NCBI RefSeq assembly: GCF_014897585.1
Contig: NZ_JABUXW010000014.1
Location: 62,001-126,000, forward strand
Source: Brachybacterium tyrofermentans
GTDB taxonomy: Bacteria; Actinomycetota; Actinomycetes; Actinomycetales; Dermabacteraceae
Direction of reading: 5' to 3'
Length of the DNA: 64,000 nt
Of this stretch, positions 16,810 through 26,726 are shown one piece after another (positions within the stretch are counted from its first letter, which is position 1; each line of letters starts with the position of its first letter). Made by a program: the position numbers and the translations under genes. The notes below the pieces were generated by a model. The model was not told the origin of the DNA, searched no databases, and was given only the letters and a program-made list of their open reading frames with translations.

Positions 16810-17457
16810 ATGGATATTGCACTTATCGGAGGACATGGCAAGGTCGCGCTGCTCGCGGAGCCGCTGCTCGTGGAGGCGGGCCACACCGTCCACGCGGTGA
16901 TCCGCGATCCGGAGCAGACGGCGGAGATCGAGGCCACCGGGGCGAAGGCCGTCGTGGCGGACATCGAATCGCTCGACGCCGACGGCTGGGACGAGCTGCT
17001 GCGCGGCAAGGACGCGGTGGTGTGGACGGCGGGCGCCGGCGGCGGGAGCCCGCAGCGCACGTGGGCTGTGGACCGGGACGCGGCGATCGCGTCGATGGAG
17101 TCGGCCCGGCGCGTCGGCGCCACTCGCTACGTGATGGTCAGCTACTTCGGCGCGAGCCTCGAGCACGGCGTGCCCGAGGATGAGCCGTTCTTCGCCTACG
17201 CCGAGTCCAAGGCCCAGGCGGACGCGCACCTGCAGGGCACGGACCTGGAGTGGACCATCCTCGGCCCCTCCGGTCTCACCCTCGAGGAGCCCACCGGGCG
17301 GATCGACGCCACCACCTCCGAGAGCAGCACCGTCTCGCGCGGGAACGTGGCCCGCACCATCGTGGCGGCACTCGATCGCCCCGGAACCGTCGGGAAGTTC
17401 CTGACCTACAACGACGGCGAGCAGGAGATCGGCGCGGCCTTCGACGCTGCTGTCTGA
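16810..17457 (+). CDS. NAD(P)-binding atypical SDR (NmrA-like)
   Basis: A 215-residue Rossmann-fold protein of the atypical SDR/NmrA group: a glycine-rich N-terminus (MDIALIGGHGKVALLAEPLL), VRDP-like VIRDPEQT, and ARRVGATRYVMVSYFGA with the usual Ser/Tyr region. Members are NAD(P)H-binding epimerase/reductase-like proteins or redox sensors; no substrate can be assigned. The glycine motif lacks the third canonical glycine (GGHGKVA). Confidence 0.8.
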   Translation: MDIALIGGHGKVALLAEPLLVEAGHTVHAVIRDPEQTAEIEATGAKAVVADIESLDADGWDELLRGKDAVVWTAGAGGGSPQRTWAVDRDAAIASMESARRVGATRYVMVSYFGASLEHGVPEDEPFFAYAESKAQADAHLQGTDLEWTILGPSGLTLEEPTGRIDATTSESSTVSRGNVARTIVAALDRPGTVGKFLTYNDGEQEIGAAFDAAV

Positions 17458-17634
17458 TCGAGCCTCTCTGAGGGTCCGAGATCCAGGACCCGCAGGACCG
17501 CAGGACCCTGGACGGCCCCGGCAGCGCGAGATCACCTACTCGGCGCCCGGGGCCGCCCGCTGTCCCGGGCCGCCGTGCCCTATCGTGAGGGAGTTTGCCC
17601 GAGGAAGCATCGGGCCCGGTCCGGAGGAGCAGCA

Positions 17635-18804
17635 GTGGACAGCGCACGACGGTGGGGAGGGGTCGTCGCCCTCGCCCTGGGGATCTTCATCCTCATCACG
17701 ATCGAGGAGCTGCCCATCGGCGTCCTCAGCGTGATGGCACCGGATCTCGGGGTCAGCGCCGGCGTGGCAGGCCTCGCCGTCACCGTCCCGGGCGTTCTCG
17801 CCGGCATCGTCGCCGTGCTGACCCCGGTGCTCGTGCGCGGGCTGGACCGCCGCCTCGTGCTGGTGATCGCCCTGGTCTCCGTGGTGCTCTCCTGCCTGCT
17901 GAGCGCCGTGGCGCCCACGTTCGCGGTGCTCCTGATCGCCCGGCTCTTCGCCGGGGTCTCCATCGGTCTGTACTGGGCCGTGCTGGCCATCGTCGCGATC
18001 GGCCAGGTTCCTCGCGAGCACACCTCCCGGGCCCTGACGGTCGCCTTCGGCGGGGCGGGCGCTGCCCTGGTGCTGGGCGTCCCGGTCGCCGCCTGGATCG
18101 GCACGCACGTGGGCTGGCGCACCGCCTTCGTCGTGGTGGGCGTCGCGGCGGCAGTGGTCGCGGTGCTGATCCTGGTCCTCGTGACGCCGGTGCGCTCGCC
18201 GGTGAAGGTGACCCCGTCGATGATGCTCGCCGCCGCCCGCACCCGCGGCGTGCGCTACGCCGTGGCGCTCACCACGCTCGTCGTGGTCGCGCAGTTCATC
18301 ACCTATGCGTATGTGAGCCCGATCCTCCTGGAGCGTGCCGGAGTGCCGGTCACCCAGGTCGGGATGATGCTGCTCGTGTTCGGCATCGCCGGGCTGATCG
18401 GCAACTTCGCCGTCGCCCCGCTGCTGAGCCGCAGCGCCCCCTGGGGCGTGCTCGTCGTCTCTGCCGGGATGGGAATCGCCCTGCTGGCCGTGCTCGTGCT
18501 GATGCGCAGCCCCGCCTCGGCATTCGCGATCATGCCGTTATGGGGCCTGTTCGTCGGCGCGATCTCGGTGGCGATCCAGGCGTTCGTCAACTCCCAGGCC
18601 ACGGAGGTGATCGAGGAGGGCACCGCGTTGAACAGCGCCGTGTTCAACACCGCGATCGCCGGGGGCGCCCTGGTGGGCGGCCTGATCATCGACTCGGCCG
18701 GCCAGACCGCGCTGATCGTGACCTCCACGGTGATGATCGCCGCCGGCGTGCTGGTCGCGGTGAACTACCTGCGCACCACGCCGCGCGCGCACGTCGGTGC
18801 CTGA
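17635..18804 (+). CDS. MFS transporter (AraJ/sugar-efflux-like)
   Basis: A 389-residue major facilitator with about 12 transmembrane segments. The first half has the motif-A-like region LVRGLDRRLVL and the LFAGVSIGLYWAVLAIVAIGQVPRE segment typical of the AraJ/YdhP (DHA1-like) efflux group. The second half ends with NSAVFNTAIAGGALVGGLIID. The GTG at 17635 is chosen because GGAGGAG lies 6-7 nt upstream; the upstream ATG at 17575 has no Shine-Dalgarno sequence. Likely a drug or sugar exporter; the substrate is not evident. It converges with acyP 13 bp away. Confidence 0.85.
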   Translation: MDSARRWGGVVALALGIFILITIEELPIGVLSVMAPDLGVSAGVAGLAVTVPGVLAGIVAVLTPVLVRGLDRRLVLVIALVSVVLSCLLSAVAPTFAVLLIARLFAGVSIGLYWAVLAIVAIGQVPREHTSRALTVAFGGAGAALVLGVPVAAWIGTHVGWRTAFVVVGVAAAVVAVLILVLVTPVRSPVKVTPSMMLAAARTRGVRYAVALTTLVVVAQFITYAYVSPILLERAGVPVTQVGMMLLVFGIAGLIGNFAVAPLLSRSAPWGVLVVSAGMGIALLAVLVLMRSPASAFAIMPLWGLFVGAISVAIQAFVNSQATEVIEEGTALNSAVFNTAIAGGALVGGLIIDSAGQTALIVTSTVMIAAGVLVAVNYLRTTPRAHVGA

Positions 18805-18817
18805 ATCGGCCGGTGAG

Positions 18818-19132
18818 TCAGCCGGTGATCCGGAACGAGTCCGCCCCGCGCGGCGCCTCCGGGCGCACGTCGATCCCGCTCACGTGCGCGCTCGTCGGCC
18901 CCTGACGCAGCCAGGCGAGCATCGCGTCGACCGCGTGCTGCGCCCCTTCGATGTCGGCCTCGACCGTGCCGTCCCACAGATTGCGCACGGTGCCGGCCAC
19001 ACCGAGCCGCGCCGCCTCCGAGGCGGCCGCCATCCGGAAGCCGACGCCCTGGACCTGCCCGCGCACCCGGACGATCCTGCGCTGCGCCTCTGCTGATCCG
19101 CTCGCCAGCTCGGGGTTCCGCTGCGTGCTCAT
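18818..19132 (-). CDS. acyP: Acylphosphatase
   Basis: A 104-residue acylphosphatase hydrolysing carboxyl-phosphate bonds. The signature VRGQVQGVGFRMAAASEA carries the phosphate-binding loop and catalytic arginine (R33). The second signature TVRNLWDGTVEADIEG carries the catalytic asparagine (N51). GAGGAC lies a few nt before the ATG. It lies 55 nt downstream of phosphoketolase in the same direction, so the two are probably cotranscribed; phosphoketolase makes acetyl phosphate, a possible substrate. Confidence 0.93.
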   Translation of the reverse strand: MSTQRNPELASGSAEAQRRIVRVRGQVQGVGFRMAAASEAARLGVAGTVRNLWDGTVEADIEGAQHAVDAMLAWLRQGPTSAHVSGIDVRPEAPRGADSFRITG

Positions 19133-19187
19133 CTCGTCCTCTCCGACCTGCCGACCTGCCGACGCTCCGGCCCTGGGGCGGGCCGCC

Positions 19188-21689
19188 TCAGTTGTCGCCC
19201 CCGGTGTCCTGGGCCTGCGCGGGGGCGCCGTCGCCCGCCTCGTCCGCGTTGTCGTCCCACTGCCACTGCGCGATGTGCGCCGGATCCTCGCCGTGCTCGT
19301 ACGCGTGGGCTCGTGCCTGGAGCCGTGCGTCGACCATCCGCTGGCGCAGTCCCGCATACCGGGTGGCGAGGCCCTCGACCCGGTCGATCACGTCCATCAC
19401 GAGGTGATAGCGGTCGGAGTCGTTGAGCATGAGCATGTCGAAGGGAGTGGTCGTGGTGCCCTCCTCCTTGTAGCCGCGCACGTGGATCCGGGAGCTGCGA
19501 TCGTGGCGGTAGGCCAGGCGGTGGATCAGCCAGGGATACCCGTGGTACGCGAAGATCACCGGGATGTCCTCGCCGAACAGCCCGTCGAAGTCCTCCGGGG
19601 AGAGGCCATGGGGATGCTCGGTGTCCTCCTGCAGGCGCATGAGGTCCACGACGTTGATCACCCGGACCTTCAGGTCGGGCATCGCTTCGCGCAGGATCTT
19701 CGCGGCCGCGAGCGTCTCGATGGTGGGGATGTCGCCGGCGCAGCCCAGCACCACGTCCGGCTCCTCGCCGTCCACCTCGGTGCCGGCCCATTCCCAGATC
19801 CCGAGCCCGCGCGCGCAGTGCACCACGGCCTCGTCCATGCTCAGCCAGTTCGGGTTGGGCTGCTTCCCGGCCACCACCACGTTCACGTACTGGCGCGAGC
19901 GCAGGCAGTGGTCGTAGGTGGACAGCAGCGTGTTCGCATCCGGCGGCAGGTACACCCGCACGATCTCGGCCTTCTTGTTGACCAGGTGATCGATGAACCC
20001 GGGATCCTGATGGCTGAAACCGTTGTGGTCCTGTCGCCACACGTGCGAGCTGAGCAAGTAGTTCAGCGAGGCGATCGGCCGGCGCCACTCCAGCTCGTTG
20101 GTGACCTTCAACCACTTGGCGTGCTGATTGACCATCGAGTCGACGATGTGGATGAACGCCTCGTAGGAGGAGAACAGGCCGTGGCGGCCGGTGAGCAGGT
20201 ATCCCTCGAGCCAGCCCTGGCACTGATGCTCCGAGAGCACCTCCATGACGCGGCCGGATCGCGCCAGGTGCTCCTCGCGGTCGTGCGGCTCGAAGTCCGC
20301 GTTCCACTGCTTGTCGGTCACCTCGTACACCGATTGCAGACGGTTCGAGGCTGTCTCATCGGGCCCGAAGATCCGGAAGTTCTCGGGATTCTCGGTCACC
20401 ACGTCCCGCAGCCAGCCGCCCAGCACCCTGGTGGCTTCGGAGACCGAGGCTCCCGGATGCTGCACCTCGACGGCGTGGTCGCGGAAGTCCGGAAGGCGCA
20501 GCGGGATCAGCACGGAGCCGCCATTGGTGGCCGGGTTCGCGGACATCCGCTGCAGCTCGCTCGGAGCGGCGGCCGCGATGTCCTCGAGCAGGTGACCCTC
20601 CTCGTCGAACAGCTCCTCGGGGCGGTAGGAGCGGAGCCAGGTGTCGAGGTCGGCGAGGTGCTCCTCGGTGTCCCGGGCGCTCGCGAGCGGCACCTGATGG
20701 GAGCGCCAGGACCCCTCCGTGACCTGCCCGTCGATGGTCTTCGGCCCGGTCCATCCCTTGGGGGTGCGGAAGATGATCATCGGCCACGCGGGCCGCTCCG
20801 TCTCGCGGCCGGCCGCGGCATCGGCCTGCGCCTGCTGCTTGATCTCTGCGATCTGGTCCAGCGCCGTGTCGAGCACCGCGGCGAAGCGCTCGTGCGCCGC
20901 CATCGGATCCTCGTCCTGGAACCCGCCGGTGAAGAACAGCGGGGTGTGCCCGTAGCCGCGCATCAGCGCCTCGAGCTCCTCGTCGCCGATGCGGGCCAGC
21001 ACGGTGGGGTTGGCGATCTTGTAGCCGTTCAGGTGCAGGATCGGCAGCACCACCCCGTCCTGCTGGGGGTTCGTGAACTTGTTGGAGTGCCAGGAGGTCG
21101 CCAGCGGACCGGTCTCCGCCTCGCCGTCGCCCACCACGGTGAAGGCGATCTGGTCGGGGCGGTCGAACATGGCGCCGTAGGCGTGGGAGAGGGCATAGCC
21201 GAGCTCGCCGCCCTCGTGGATCGAGCCGGGGGTCTCCGGAGCGACATGCGAGGGGATGCCGCCGGGGAAGGAGAACTGCGTGAACAGCCGCTTCAGGCCG
21301 TCCTCGTCCGGGCTCACGGCGGGATACACCTCGGAATAGGTGCCCTCGAGGTAGCTCGCCGCCACCAGACCCGGCCCGCCATGGCCGGGCCCGGTGATGT
21401 ACATGGCGTGCAGGCCCCGCTGCCGGATCGCCCGGTTCGCATGGGCGTAGAGGAAGGTCAGCCCCGGGGTGGTGCCCCAGTGGCCGAGCAGGCGGGGTTT
21501 GACGTGCTCGCGCTGCAGAGGGATGCGCAGCAGCGGGTTGTCCTTGAGGTAGATCTGCCCGACCGAGAGGTAGTTCGCGGCCCGCCACCAGGCGTGGATC
21601 CGGTGCAGCTCCTCCTCGGTGGGGGACTGCGCGGGGGAGTCCGGCCAGGTGCTCGTGGTGGTGTTCGCGGTGGTCCTCGTAGAGGTCAT
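19188..21689 (-). CDS. xfp: Xylulose-5-phosphate/fructose-6-phosphate phosphoketolase
   Basis: An 833-residue thiamine-diphosphate enzyme that cleaves xylulose 5-phosphate (and often fructose 6-phosphate) to acetyl phosphate plus an aldose phosphate. Family segments are obvious: [97 protein letters not shown] and SWRSHQVPL. The start at 21689 (MTSTRTT) has AGGAAGG 5 nt upstream; 21707 is a less likely start. acyP follows in the operon. Confidence 0.97.
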   Translation of the reverse strand: MTSTRTTANTTTSTWPDSPAQSPTEEELHRIHAWWRAANYLSVGQIYLKDNPLLRIPLQREHVKPRLLGHWGTTPGLTFLYAHANRAIRQRGLHAMYITGPGHGGPGLVAASYLEGTYSEVYPAVSPDEDGLKRLFTQFSFPGGIPSHVAPETPGSIHEGGELGYALSHAYGAMFDRPDQIAFTVVGDGEAETGPLATSWHSNKFTNPQQDGVVLPILHLNGYKIANPTVLARIGDEELEALMRGYGHTPLFFTGGFQDEDPMAAHERFAAVLDTALDQIAEIKQQAQADAAAGRETERPAWPMIIFRTPKGWTGPKTIDGQVTEGSWRSHQVPLASARDTEEHLADLDTWLRSYRPEELFDEEGHLLEDIAAAAPSELQRMSANPATNGGSVLIPLRLPDFRDHAVEVQHPGASVSEATRVLGGWLRDVVTENPENFRIFGPDETASNRLQSVYEVTDKQWNADFEPHDREEHLARSGRVMEVLSEHQCQGWLEGYLLTGRHGLFSSYEAFIHIVDSMVNQHAKWLKVTNELEWRRPIASLNYLLSSHVWRQDHNGFSHQDPGFIDHLVNKKAEIVRVYLPPDANTLLSTYDHCLRSRQYVNVVVAGKQPNPNWLSMDEAVVHCARGLGIWEWAGTEVDGEEPDVVLGCAGDIPTIETLAAAKILREAMPDLKVRVINVVDLMRLQEDTEHPHGLSPEDFDGLFGEDIPVIFAYHGYPWLIHRLAYRHDRSSRIHVRGYKEEGTTTTPFDMLMLNDSDRYHLVMDVIDRVEGLATRYAGLRQRMVDARLQARAHAYEHGEDPAHIAQWQWDDNADEAGDGAPAQAQDTGGDN

Positions 21690-21866
21690 GGCGCCTTCCT
21701 GCTGCATCAGACATCAGGGTCCCCTGGGGGCTGCTTCCCACCGTAGGTCGTCGGTGGCGGACGGGGAAGGCCGGAGGTCCCGATCAACGGATCTGTGCCG
21801 CCCGGAGACCCCTGCCCCGCACGCGCCCTGCGACACGTGGTGGCAGTGGGGCCGGTGAGAGCCCGA

Positions 21867-21880
21867 TGAGAGTGTTCTCA
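21867..21880. promoter_or_regulatory. TGAGA-GTGT-TCTCA dyad upstream of PepSY lipoprotein
   Basis: A perfect 5-bp inverted repeat with a 4-nt centre lies about 90 bp upstream of the PepSY gene in the 279-bp divergent spacer with xfp. TATCTT at 21921-21926 is a possible -10 for the lipoprotein gene. Nothing else is recognised in the spacer. Confidence 0.3.
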
Positions 21881-21968
21881 GAGTGCTGGATCTCCTGGGA
21901 AGTGCCTCGTAGCCTGGGGGTATCTTCACGACGTATGCCGGGCCCGCCCCGGCAGGACAAGGACCGCC

Positions 21969-22739
21969 ATGATCCGCACGATGCGCTCACGCTCCACCCT
22001 CCGCAGCACCACGCGGGCCGCCGCCCTCGGCGCCCTCGTCATCGCCCTCGCCGCCGGGTGCGGGGACACCTCCGGGGACGACGGCTCTCCGGCCGACGGG
22101 GACTCCGACCCCTCCGTGAGCGACGGTGGGGAGGCGACGGGCGACGACGCCTCCGGCGGCGACGGCTCCGCAGGCGGCGACACCTCGGAAGCGGTTGGCG
22201 CCTCGGATGCAGGTGGCGCCGACGGGGCGCCCTCGGACGGCGGCACGGCAGGCGATGGCGCCGGTGACGACGCGGCGGCCGGCGGCGCACCGCTCCCCGA
22301 GAGCGCCGACCTCGCCACCGAGCAGCTGCCGGTTCCCGTGGAGGACGCCGTCGCGATCGCGCTGGAGACCGCAGGCGGCGGGGAGACGGTGTCGGTCTCG
22401 ATCGACCACGACGACGACCGCGACTGGGTGTGGGAGATCGAGGTGGCCCTGGACGGCCGCGAGCACGAGATCGACATCGACGCCGCCACCGGTGAGGTCC
22501 TCCAGCACGAGGAGGACGACGACAGGGTCGACGAGCCGGCCGTGGACGTCACCTCGCCCATGACTCCCGCCGAGGCGATCGATCTCGCCCTGCAGAAGCA
22601 CGACGGCCGGGTCTCCAGCTGGGACCTCGACTCCGACGACGGCACGATCCGCTACCAGATCGACCTCGAGCGGTCCGGCGGCGACGACACCGAGATCGAG
22701 GTCGACGTCGAGACCGGTGAGGTACGGGTCGAGGACTGA
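21969..22739 (+). CDS. Lipoprotein with two PepSY domains
   Basis: A 256-residue secreted lipoprotein. The signal peptide ends in the lipobox LAAGC (cysteine at about residue 35). A long acidic Gly/Ser/Asp linker follows (about 36-105). Two PepSY domains come next: VEDAVAIALETAGGGETVSVSID...REHEIDIDAATGEVLQHEED and TPAEAIDLALQKHDGRVSSWDLD...TEIEVDVETGEVRVED. PepSY domains often inhibit or regulate proteases or bind membrane partners; the target is unknown. The protein is extremely acidic. Confidence 0.88.
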   Translation: MIRTMRSRSTLRSTTRAAALGALVIALAAGCGDTSGDDGSPADGDSDPSVSDGGEATGDDASGGDGSAGGDTSEAVGASDAGGADGAPSDGGTAGDGAGDDAAAGGAPLPESADLATEQLPVPVEDAVAIALETAGGGETVSVSIDHDDDRDWVWEIEVALDGREHEIDIDAATGEVLQHEEDDDRVDEPAVDVTSPMTPAEAIDLALQKHDGRVSSWDLDSDDGTIRYQIDLERSGGDDTEIEVDVETGEVRVED

Positions 22740-22835
22740 TCCGTCGCAGGAGCACGAGCAGGAGCTGCACTGCTCGACGCGGTGTGCGCTCGTACGGGCG
22801 TTGTCGACACCGTGCGCGTCTGAGATGCTCCTGGC

Positions 22836-23396
22836 ATGGCCTCCCTCGTGCAGCCGACCATCGCCGAGGGCTCCCTCTCGTCCGCCGCCCAGCCAGTGCT
22901 CCGGGCCGGACCGATGATCTTGAGGCCGTGGACCGAAGGCGACATCCCAGCAGTGTCTGCTGCGTACTCGGACCCCGAGATCCGGCGTTGGCATGCACGA
23001 TCCATGTCGTGCGAGGAAGCGAGCACCTGGATCTCGGGGGCTCATGAGGCGTGGACGCTGGAGACGGGAGTCAGCTGGGCCGTGGACGTCGACGGTGCAC
23101 TGGCAGCACGGATGACGCTCAGGGTCGAGAAGACCGACGGCATCGCGACGGCCGCGTACTGGGTACGACCTGACGTCCGAGGCCGAGGGGTCGCGGCCCG
23201 AGCGCTCGACTCGGCGGCACGCTGGGCGTTCTCCGTCGGGATGCATCGCGTCGAGCTCGAGCACTCGACGAGGAATCCGGGCTCGTGCCGCGTCGCGATC
23301 AGAGCCGGGTTCGCCGCAGAGGGGACACGTCGCCAGAGCGTCCTGCACGCCGACGGATGGCATGACATGCACACGCACGCGAAGATCGCGGAGTGA
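22836..23396 (+). CDS. GNAT family N-acetyltransferase (RimJ/RimL-like)
   Basis: A 186-residue GNAT enzyme. MILRPWTEGDIPAVSAAYSDPEIRRW is the typical RimJ-like opening. The acetyl-CoA binding loop is VRPDVRGRGVAARALDSAARWAF (R/Q-x-x-G-x-G/A). RVELEHSTRNPGSCRVAIRAGFAAEGTRR is the canonical C-terminal part. Substrate unknown; it could acetylate a protein N-terminus or a small molecule. The gene is convergent with the aminoglycoside phosphotransferase-like gene. Confidence 0.88.
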   Translation: MASLVQPTIAEGSLSSAAQPVLRAGPMILRPWTEGDIPAVSAAYSDPEIRRWHARSMSCEEASTWISGAHEAWTLETGVSWAVDVDGALAARMTLRVEKTDGIATAAYWVRPDVRGRGVAARALDSAARWAFSVGMHRVELEHSTRNPGSCRVAIRAGFAAEGTRRQSVLHADGWHDMHTHAKIAE

Positions 23397-23468
23397 GCCG
23401 GCGCTCGAGAGTGTGCAGCACTGCGGAACTGCCTGATCACGGCATGCGGCCCGACCTCATCGTAGACG

Positions 23469-24467
23469 TCAGATGCGCCAGTGCTCCGCCTCAAGCTCCT
23501 CTGCTGCAGCGCGCGACCAGCTGGATCGCCCGTCGGACTCAGGAACCGTCGCGAGTGAGTACCACAGCACGAGGATCCGCCGCCATCGCCGCTCCGAGTC
23601 GCTCGGCCGGTTGACTGCGTCGTATCCCCGGAAGAACTCTTCGCGCACCGCCAGAGTGACCGGCTCCCAGTCGGTGAACCTCGTGCCGAGGAGCACGGCG
23701 GACCGTCCGACCTCATCCACGCGGAGGTCGACCCTCGCCTCATCGAAGTCCAGCACAGCGGCCACCTTGTTCCCCGACCACAGGATGTTGGTGGAGCGGT
23801 AGTCGCCATGCAGCAGCTGCACCGGCAGGCCATCGTCCTCGGCGTCCAGGGAGTCCGCGAGCGTGCGCAGCGCTGGCGCCGGAAGGTGGGAGCAATCACC
23901 GCTGAGCCACTCCTCGATCCGCGCCCGCACGCTCGGGACCGCGTCAGACGAACCCAGAACCGGAACGTCCTGCGTGATCTCGGCGAGTGCATGGTGCAGC
24001 CGGGCGAGCTGAGCACCGGCGCCGTGCACCTGAGTCGGATCCGCCGTGTCGAGGATCTGTCCGGGGATCTCCCGTTGCAGCGCGAGGGAGACGCCATCGA
24101 CCTCGACCTGTCGTCGACCATCACAGGAGGTCAACGGAGCCGAGACCGGGACCTCCCGGTGGGCCAGCTCGGCGAGCACGTTCGACAACGCCCCCAGCCG
24201 CACGAACCTGTCGGTCGCGATCGACCATTTCGCGACCAGCGTTCCTGCCGACGTCCCGAGCCACGTCAGGGCGTTGCTGTCCGACATCACGATCCGTGCG
24301 CAGGAGAAGACCTCGATTCCCCAGAGCGAACGGACGGTTCCGGTGATCCAGGCAGTAGCTTCGCCGGCACCCGCGAACCCGAACCGGTCGCGCAGCACGA
24401 CATCCGGAGAAGCGGCCTCCCACAGCATCTCGACGGCCGGAGTCGCCGGGGCCTGCCGATCGCTCAT
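23469..24467 (-). CDS. Aminoglycoside phosphotransferase (APH)-family kinase
   Basis: A 332-residue APH/choline kinase-fold protein. The catalytic loop LLHGDYRSTNILW and the metal-binding VAAVLDFDEARVD are intact. It probably phosphorylates a hydroxyl on a small molecule. The sequence does not show whether that is an antibiotic or a metabolite such as homoserine or an amino sugar. It lies 34 nt downstream of the amidohydrolase in the same direction. Confidence 0.83.
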   Translation of the reverse strand: MSDRQAPATPAVEMLWEAASPDVVLRDRFGFAGAGEATAWITGTVRSLWGIEVFSCARIVMSDSNALTWLGTSAGTLVAKWSIATDRFVRLGALSNVLAELAHREVPVSAPLTSCDGRRQVEVDGVSLALQREIPGQILDTADPTQVHGAGAQLARLHHALAEITQDVPVLGSSDAVPSVRARIEEWLSGDCSHLPAPALRTLADSLDAEDDGLPVQLLHGDYRSTNILWSGNKVAAVLDFDEARVDLRVDEVGRSAVLLGTRFTDWEPVTLAVREEFFRGYDAVNRPSDSERRWRRILVLWYSLATVPESDGRSSWSRAAAEELEAEHWRI

Positions 24468-24501
24468 CGGGCTATCGCATCAGGGGCAGGACGGTCAGCT
24501 T

Positions 24502-25674
24502 TCATCGCGACGCGATCACCGGCTCCCCGGCCTCGTCCCGGTGCATCACCTCACGCCCGTGCTGCCACACCCGCAGCGAGCGGTTCCGGGTGTCCAGCGG
24601 ATCGCCCTCCCAGAGCACCAGGTCCGCATCCTTGCCGACCTCGATCGAGCCGAGCCGGTCCTCGACGCCGAGCACCTCGGCCGGGTTCAGGGTGATCGCG
24701 CGAAGGGCGTCGGCCGGATCCATGCCGTGCTTGACGGCGAGAGCCGCCTGGTGGACGAGGAACTCGATGGGCACCACCGGGTGGTCGGTGATGATCGAGA
24801 CCTTCACGCCGGCGGCGGCGAGCAGGCCGGGCGCCTTCGGGGTGCGGTGACGCACCTCCACCTTCGAGCGGGACACGATCAGCGGGCCGTACAGCACGGG
24901 CACCCCGGCGGCGGCGACCCTGTCGGCGATCAGGTACGACTCGGTGCCATGGTCCAGCACGAGCTCGAAGCCGAACTCCTCGGCGATCCGCAGCGCGGTG
25001 GCGATGTCGTCGGCCCGATGGGAGTGCTGGCGCCACGGGATCTCGCGGCGCAGCACGCGGGCGAGCGCCTCGCTCATCAGATCGGCCTCGCGATCCGACT
25101 TGTCCTTCGCCATCCACACCTGGGCCTTCGCGAAGGCCTGCCGGATCGTGAGGGCCACCCCGAGACGCGTCGACGGGGTCTGCTTGCGCTCGCCGTAGAT
25201 CCGCTTGGGATTCTCACCGAGCGCGGCCTTCAACCCCGAGGGGCTGCGCAGCACCATGTCGTCCACGATCCGGCCGTGGGTGCGGATCGCCACGGCGAGC
25301 CCGCCGATGGGGTTGCCGGAGCCGGGATTCACGTTCACCGCGGTGACGCCGCCGATGATCGCGTCGTCGAAGCCGATCTCCACGGGATTGATCGCATCGA
25401 TCGCCCGCGCCGCCGCCATCACCGGGTCGGTCATCTCGTTGGTGTCCTGGCCGGCCCATCCCTCGCCCTCCTCGTCGACCCCGAGGTGCACGTGGGCGTC
25501 GATGAAGCCTGGCAGCAGCCAGCCGCCGCCCGCGTCGACGACCAGCGCGTCCTCGGGGATCTCGACGTGGGGCCCGACCGCGGTGATGCGGCCGTCCTCG
25601 ACCAGGACGGTGCCGTCGAGGGCGGGGGAGGAGATGGGGAGGACGTGGGCGTTGGTGAGGGCGGTGATCGTCAT
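24502..25674 (-). CDS. Amidohydrolase family protein (imidazolonepropionase-like)
   Basis: A 390-residue metal-dependent hydrolase. The N-terminal beta-sandwich strand (LTNAHVLPISSPALDGTVLVEDGRITAVG) leads to the metal-binding GFIDAHVHLGV. Later histidines occur in RQHSHRADD and LDHGTESY, an aspartate in ITDHPVVP, and the closing VGKDADLVLWEGDPLD is typical. Relatives hydrolyse cyclic amides or act as imidazolonepropionase-like or prolidase-like enzymes; the substrate is unknown. Start chosen at ATG 25674. Confidence 0.85.
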   Translation of the reverse strand: MTITALTNAHVLPISSPALDGTVLVEDGRITAVGPHVEIPEDALVVDAGGGWLLPGFIDAHVHLGVDEEGEGWAGQDTNEMTDPVMAAARAIDAINPVEIGFDDAIIGGVTAVNVNPGSGNPIGGLAVAIRTHGRIVDDMVLRSPSGLKAALGENPKRIYGERKQTPSTRLGVALTIRQAFAKAQVWMAKDKSDREADLMSEALARVLRREIPWRQHSHRADDIATALRIAEEFGFELVLDHGTESYLIADRVAAAGVPVLYGPLIVSRSKVEVRHRTPKAPGLLAAAGVKVSIITDHPVVPIEFLVHQAALAVKHGMDPADALRAITLNPAEVLGVEDRLGSIEVGKDADLVLWEGDPLDTRNRSLRVWQHGREVMHRDEAGEPVIASR

Positions 25675-25746
25675 GCCCCGACACTCGCCCGACCGATCGG
25701 TGGAGTCAAGTGCGGGCAGAACGCCGTGCGGGCGGACTGTGCGGGT

Positions 25747-25758
25747 TAGCCTGCCCCT
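25747..25758 (+). promoter_or_regulatory. Extended leaderless -10 of ppk2
   Basis: TAGCCT (25747-25752) matches TANNNT and ends 6 nt before the ppk2 ATG, so the transcript would start at or next to the start codon. No Shine-Dalgarno sequence is present. A clear -35 is not seen. Confidence 0.45.
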
Positions 25759-26637
25759 ATGTCGAAGAAGCAGAAGAAGAGCGACCCCGCAGCCCAGGAG
25801 CCTCGCGGCTTCGCGATCCCGTCGGACTGGACGGAGGATCTCTCCGAGCTCGATCCGCACGCCACTCCCGGCTTCACCGGGAAGAAGGCCGACGGCAAGG
25901 AGCAGCTCGCCGCCCGGGACAGCACCCTCGACGAGCTCCAGGAGCGGCTGTACGCGGAGAACCACGGTGTCGAGGGAGGCCGCTCGGTGCTGCTGATCGT
26001 GCAGGGCATGGACACCTCCGGCAAGGGCGGCATCATGCGCCACGTGGTGGGGAACGTGGATCCCCAGGGCGTGGACATCACCGCGTTCAAGGCCCCCACC
26101 CGCGCCGAGAAGCGCCACGACTTCCTGTGGCGCATCCGCAAGCACGCCCCGGAGCCCGGGATGATCGGCGTCTTCGACCGCTCCCAGTACGAGGACGTGC
26201 TGATCCATCGCGTGCACGGCTGGGCCGACGCGAAGGAGATCCGCAGCCGGTACACCGCGATCAACGCCTTCGAGCGTGAGCTCACCGAGGCGGGGACCGT
26301 GATCGTGAAGGTCATGCTGCACATCTCCCGCCAGGAGCAGGGCGAACGGCTCATGGAGCGGCTCGAGCGGCCCGACAAGCACTGGAAGTTCCACCCCGGG
26401 GACGTCGACGAGCGCGCGCACTGGGACGCCTACCAGGAGGCCTATACGAAGGCGCTGCGGGCCACCTCCACCGTCGGTGCCCCGTGGACCGTGGTCCCGG
26501 CGGATCGCAAGTGGTACGCCCGCCTCGCGGTGCAGCAGCTCCTGCTGGACGCGCTGCGCGGCATCGACCCGCAGTGGCCCGAGGCGGAGTTCGACGTCGC
26601 CGAGCAGACCGCCCGGCTCCAGGAGACCATGGACTGA
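25759..26637 (+). CDS. ppk2: Polyphosphate kinase 2 family protein
   Basis: A 292-residue PPK2-family phosphotransferase, which uses polyphosphate to phosphorylate nucleotides. The P-loop is [11 protein letters not shown], the lid/Walker-B region is [19 protein letters not shown], and RWE-like [23 protein letters not shown] follows. Length fits the short, single-domain PPK2 class. Nucleoside mono- or diphosphate preference cannot be decided. A hairpin terminator follows at 26672-26691. Confidence 0.92.
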   Translation: MSKKQKKSDPAAQEPRGFAIPSDWTEDLSELDPHATPGFTGKKADGKEQLAARDSTLDELQERLYAENHGVEGGRSVLLIVQGMDTSGKGGIMRHVVGNVDPQGVDITAFKAPTRAEKRHDFLWRIRKHAPEPGMIGVFDRSQYEDVLIHRVHGWADAKEIRSRYTAINAFERELTEAGTVIVKVMLHISRQEQGERLMERLERPDKHWKFHPGDVDERAHWDAYQEAYTKALRATSTVGAPWTVVPADRKWYARLAVQQLLLDALRGIDPQWPEAEFDVAEQTARLQETMD

Positions 26638-26671
26638 TCCGGCGCCGGGAACGGGGCGCCTGCCGGCCCCC

Positions 26672-26691
26672 GCCGACTCCCAGGAGTCGGC
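26672..26691 (+). terminator. Terminator downstream of ppk2
   Basis: GCCGACTC (26672-26679) and GAGTCGGC (26684-26691) form a perfect 8-bp stem with a CCAG loop, followed by TTGTGCCGTT. It separates ppk2 from tpx. Confidence 0.65.
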
Positions 26692-26726
26692 TTGTGCCGT
26701 TCAGCTCGGCGGATGATGATGGAGCC

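Noticed and set aside
18951-21746. 931-residue plus-strand ORF
   Set aside because: Lies antisense to phosphoketolase and acylphosphatase, whose conserved motifs are unmistakable; high-GC shadow frame.
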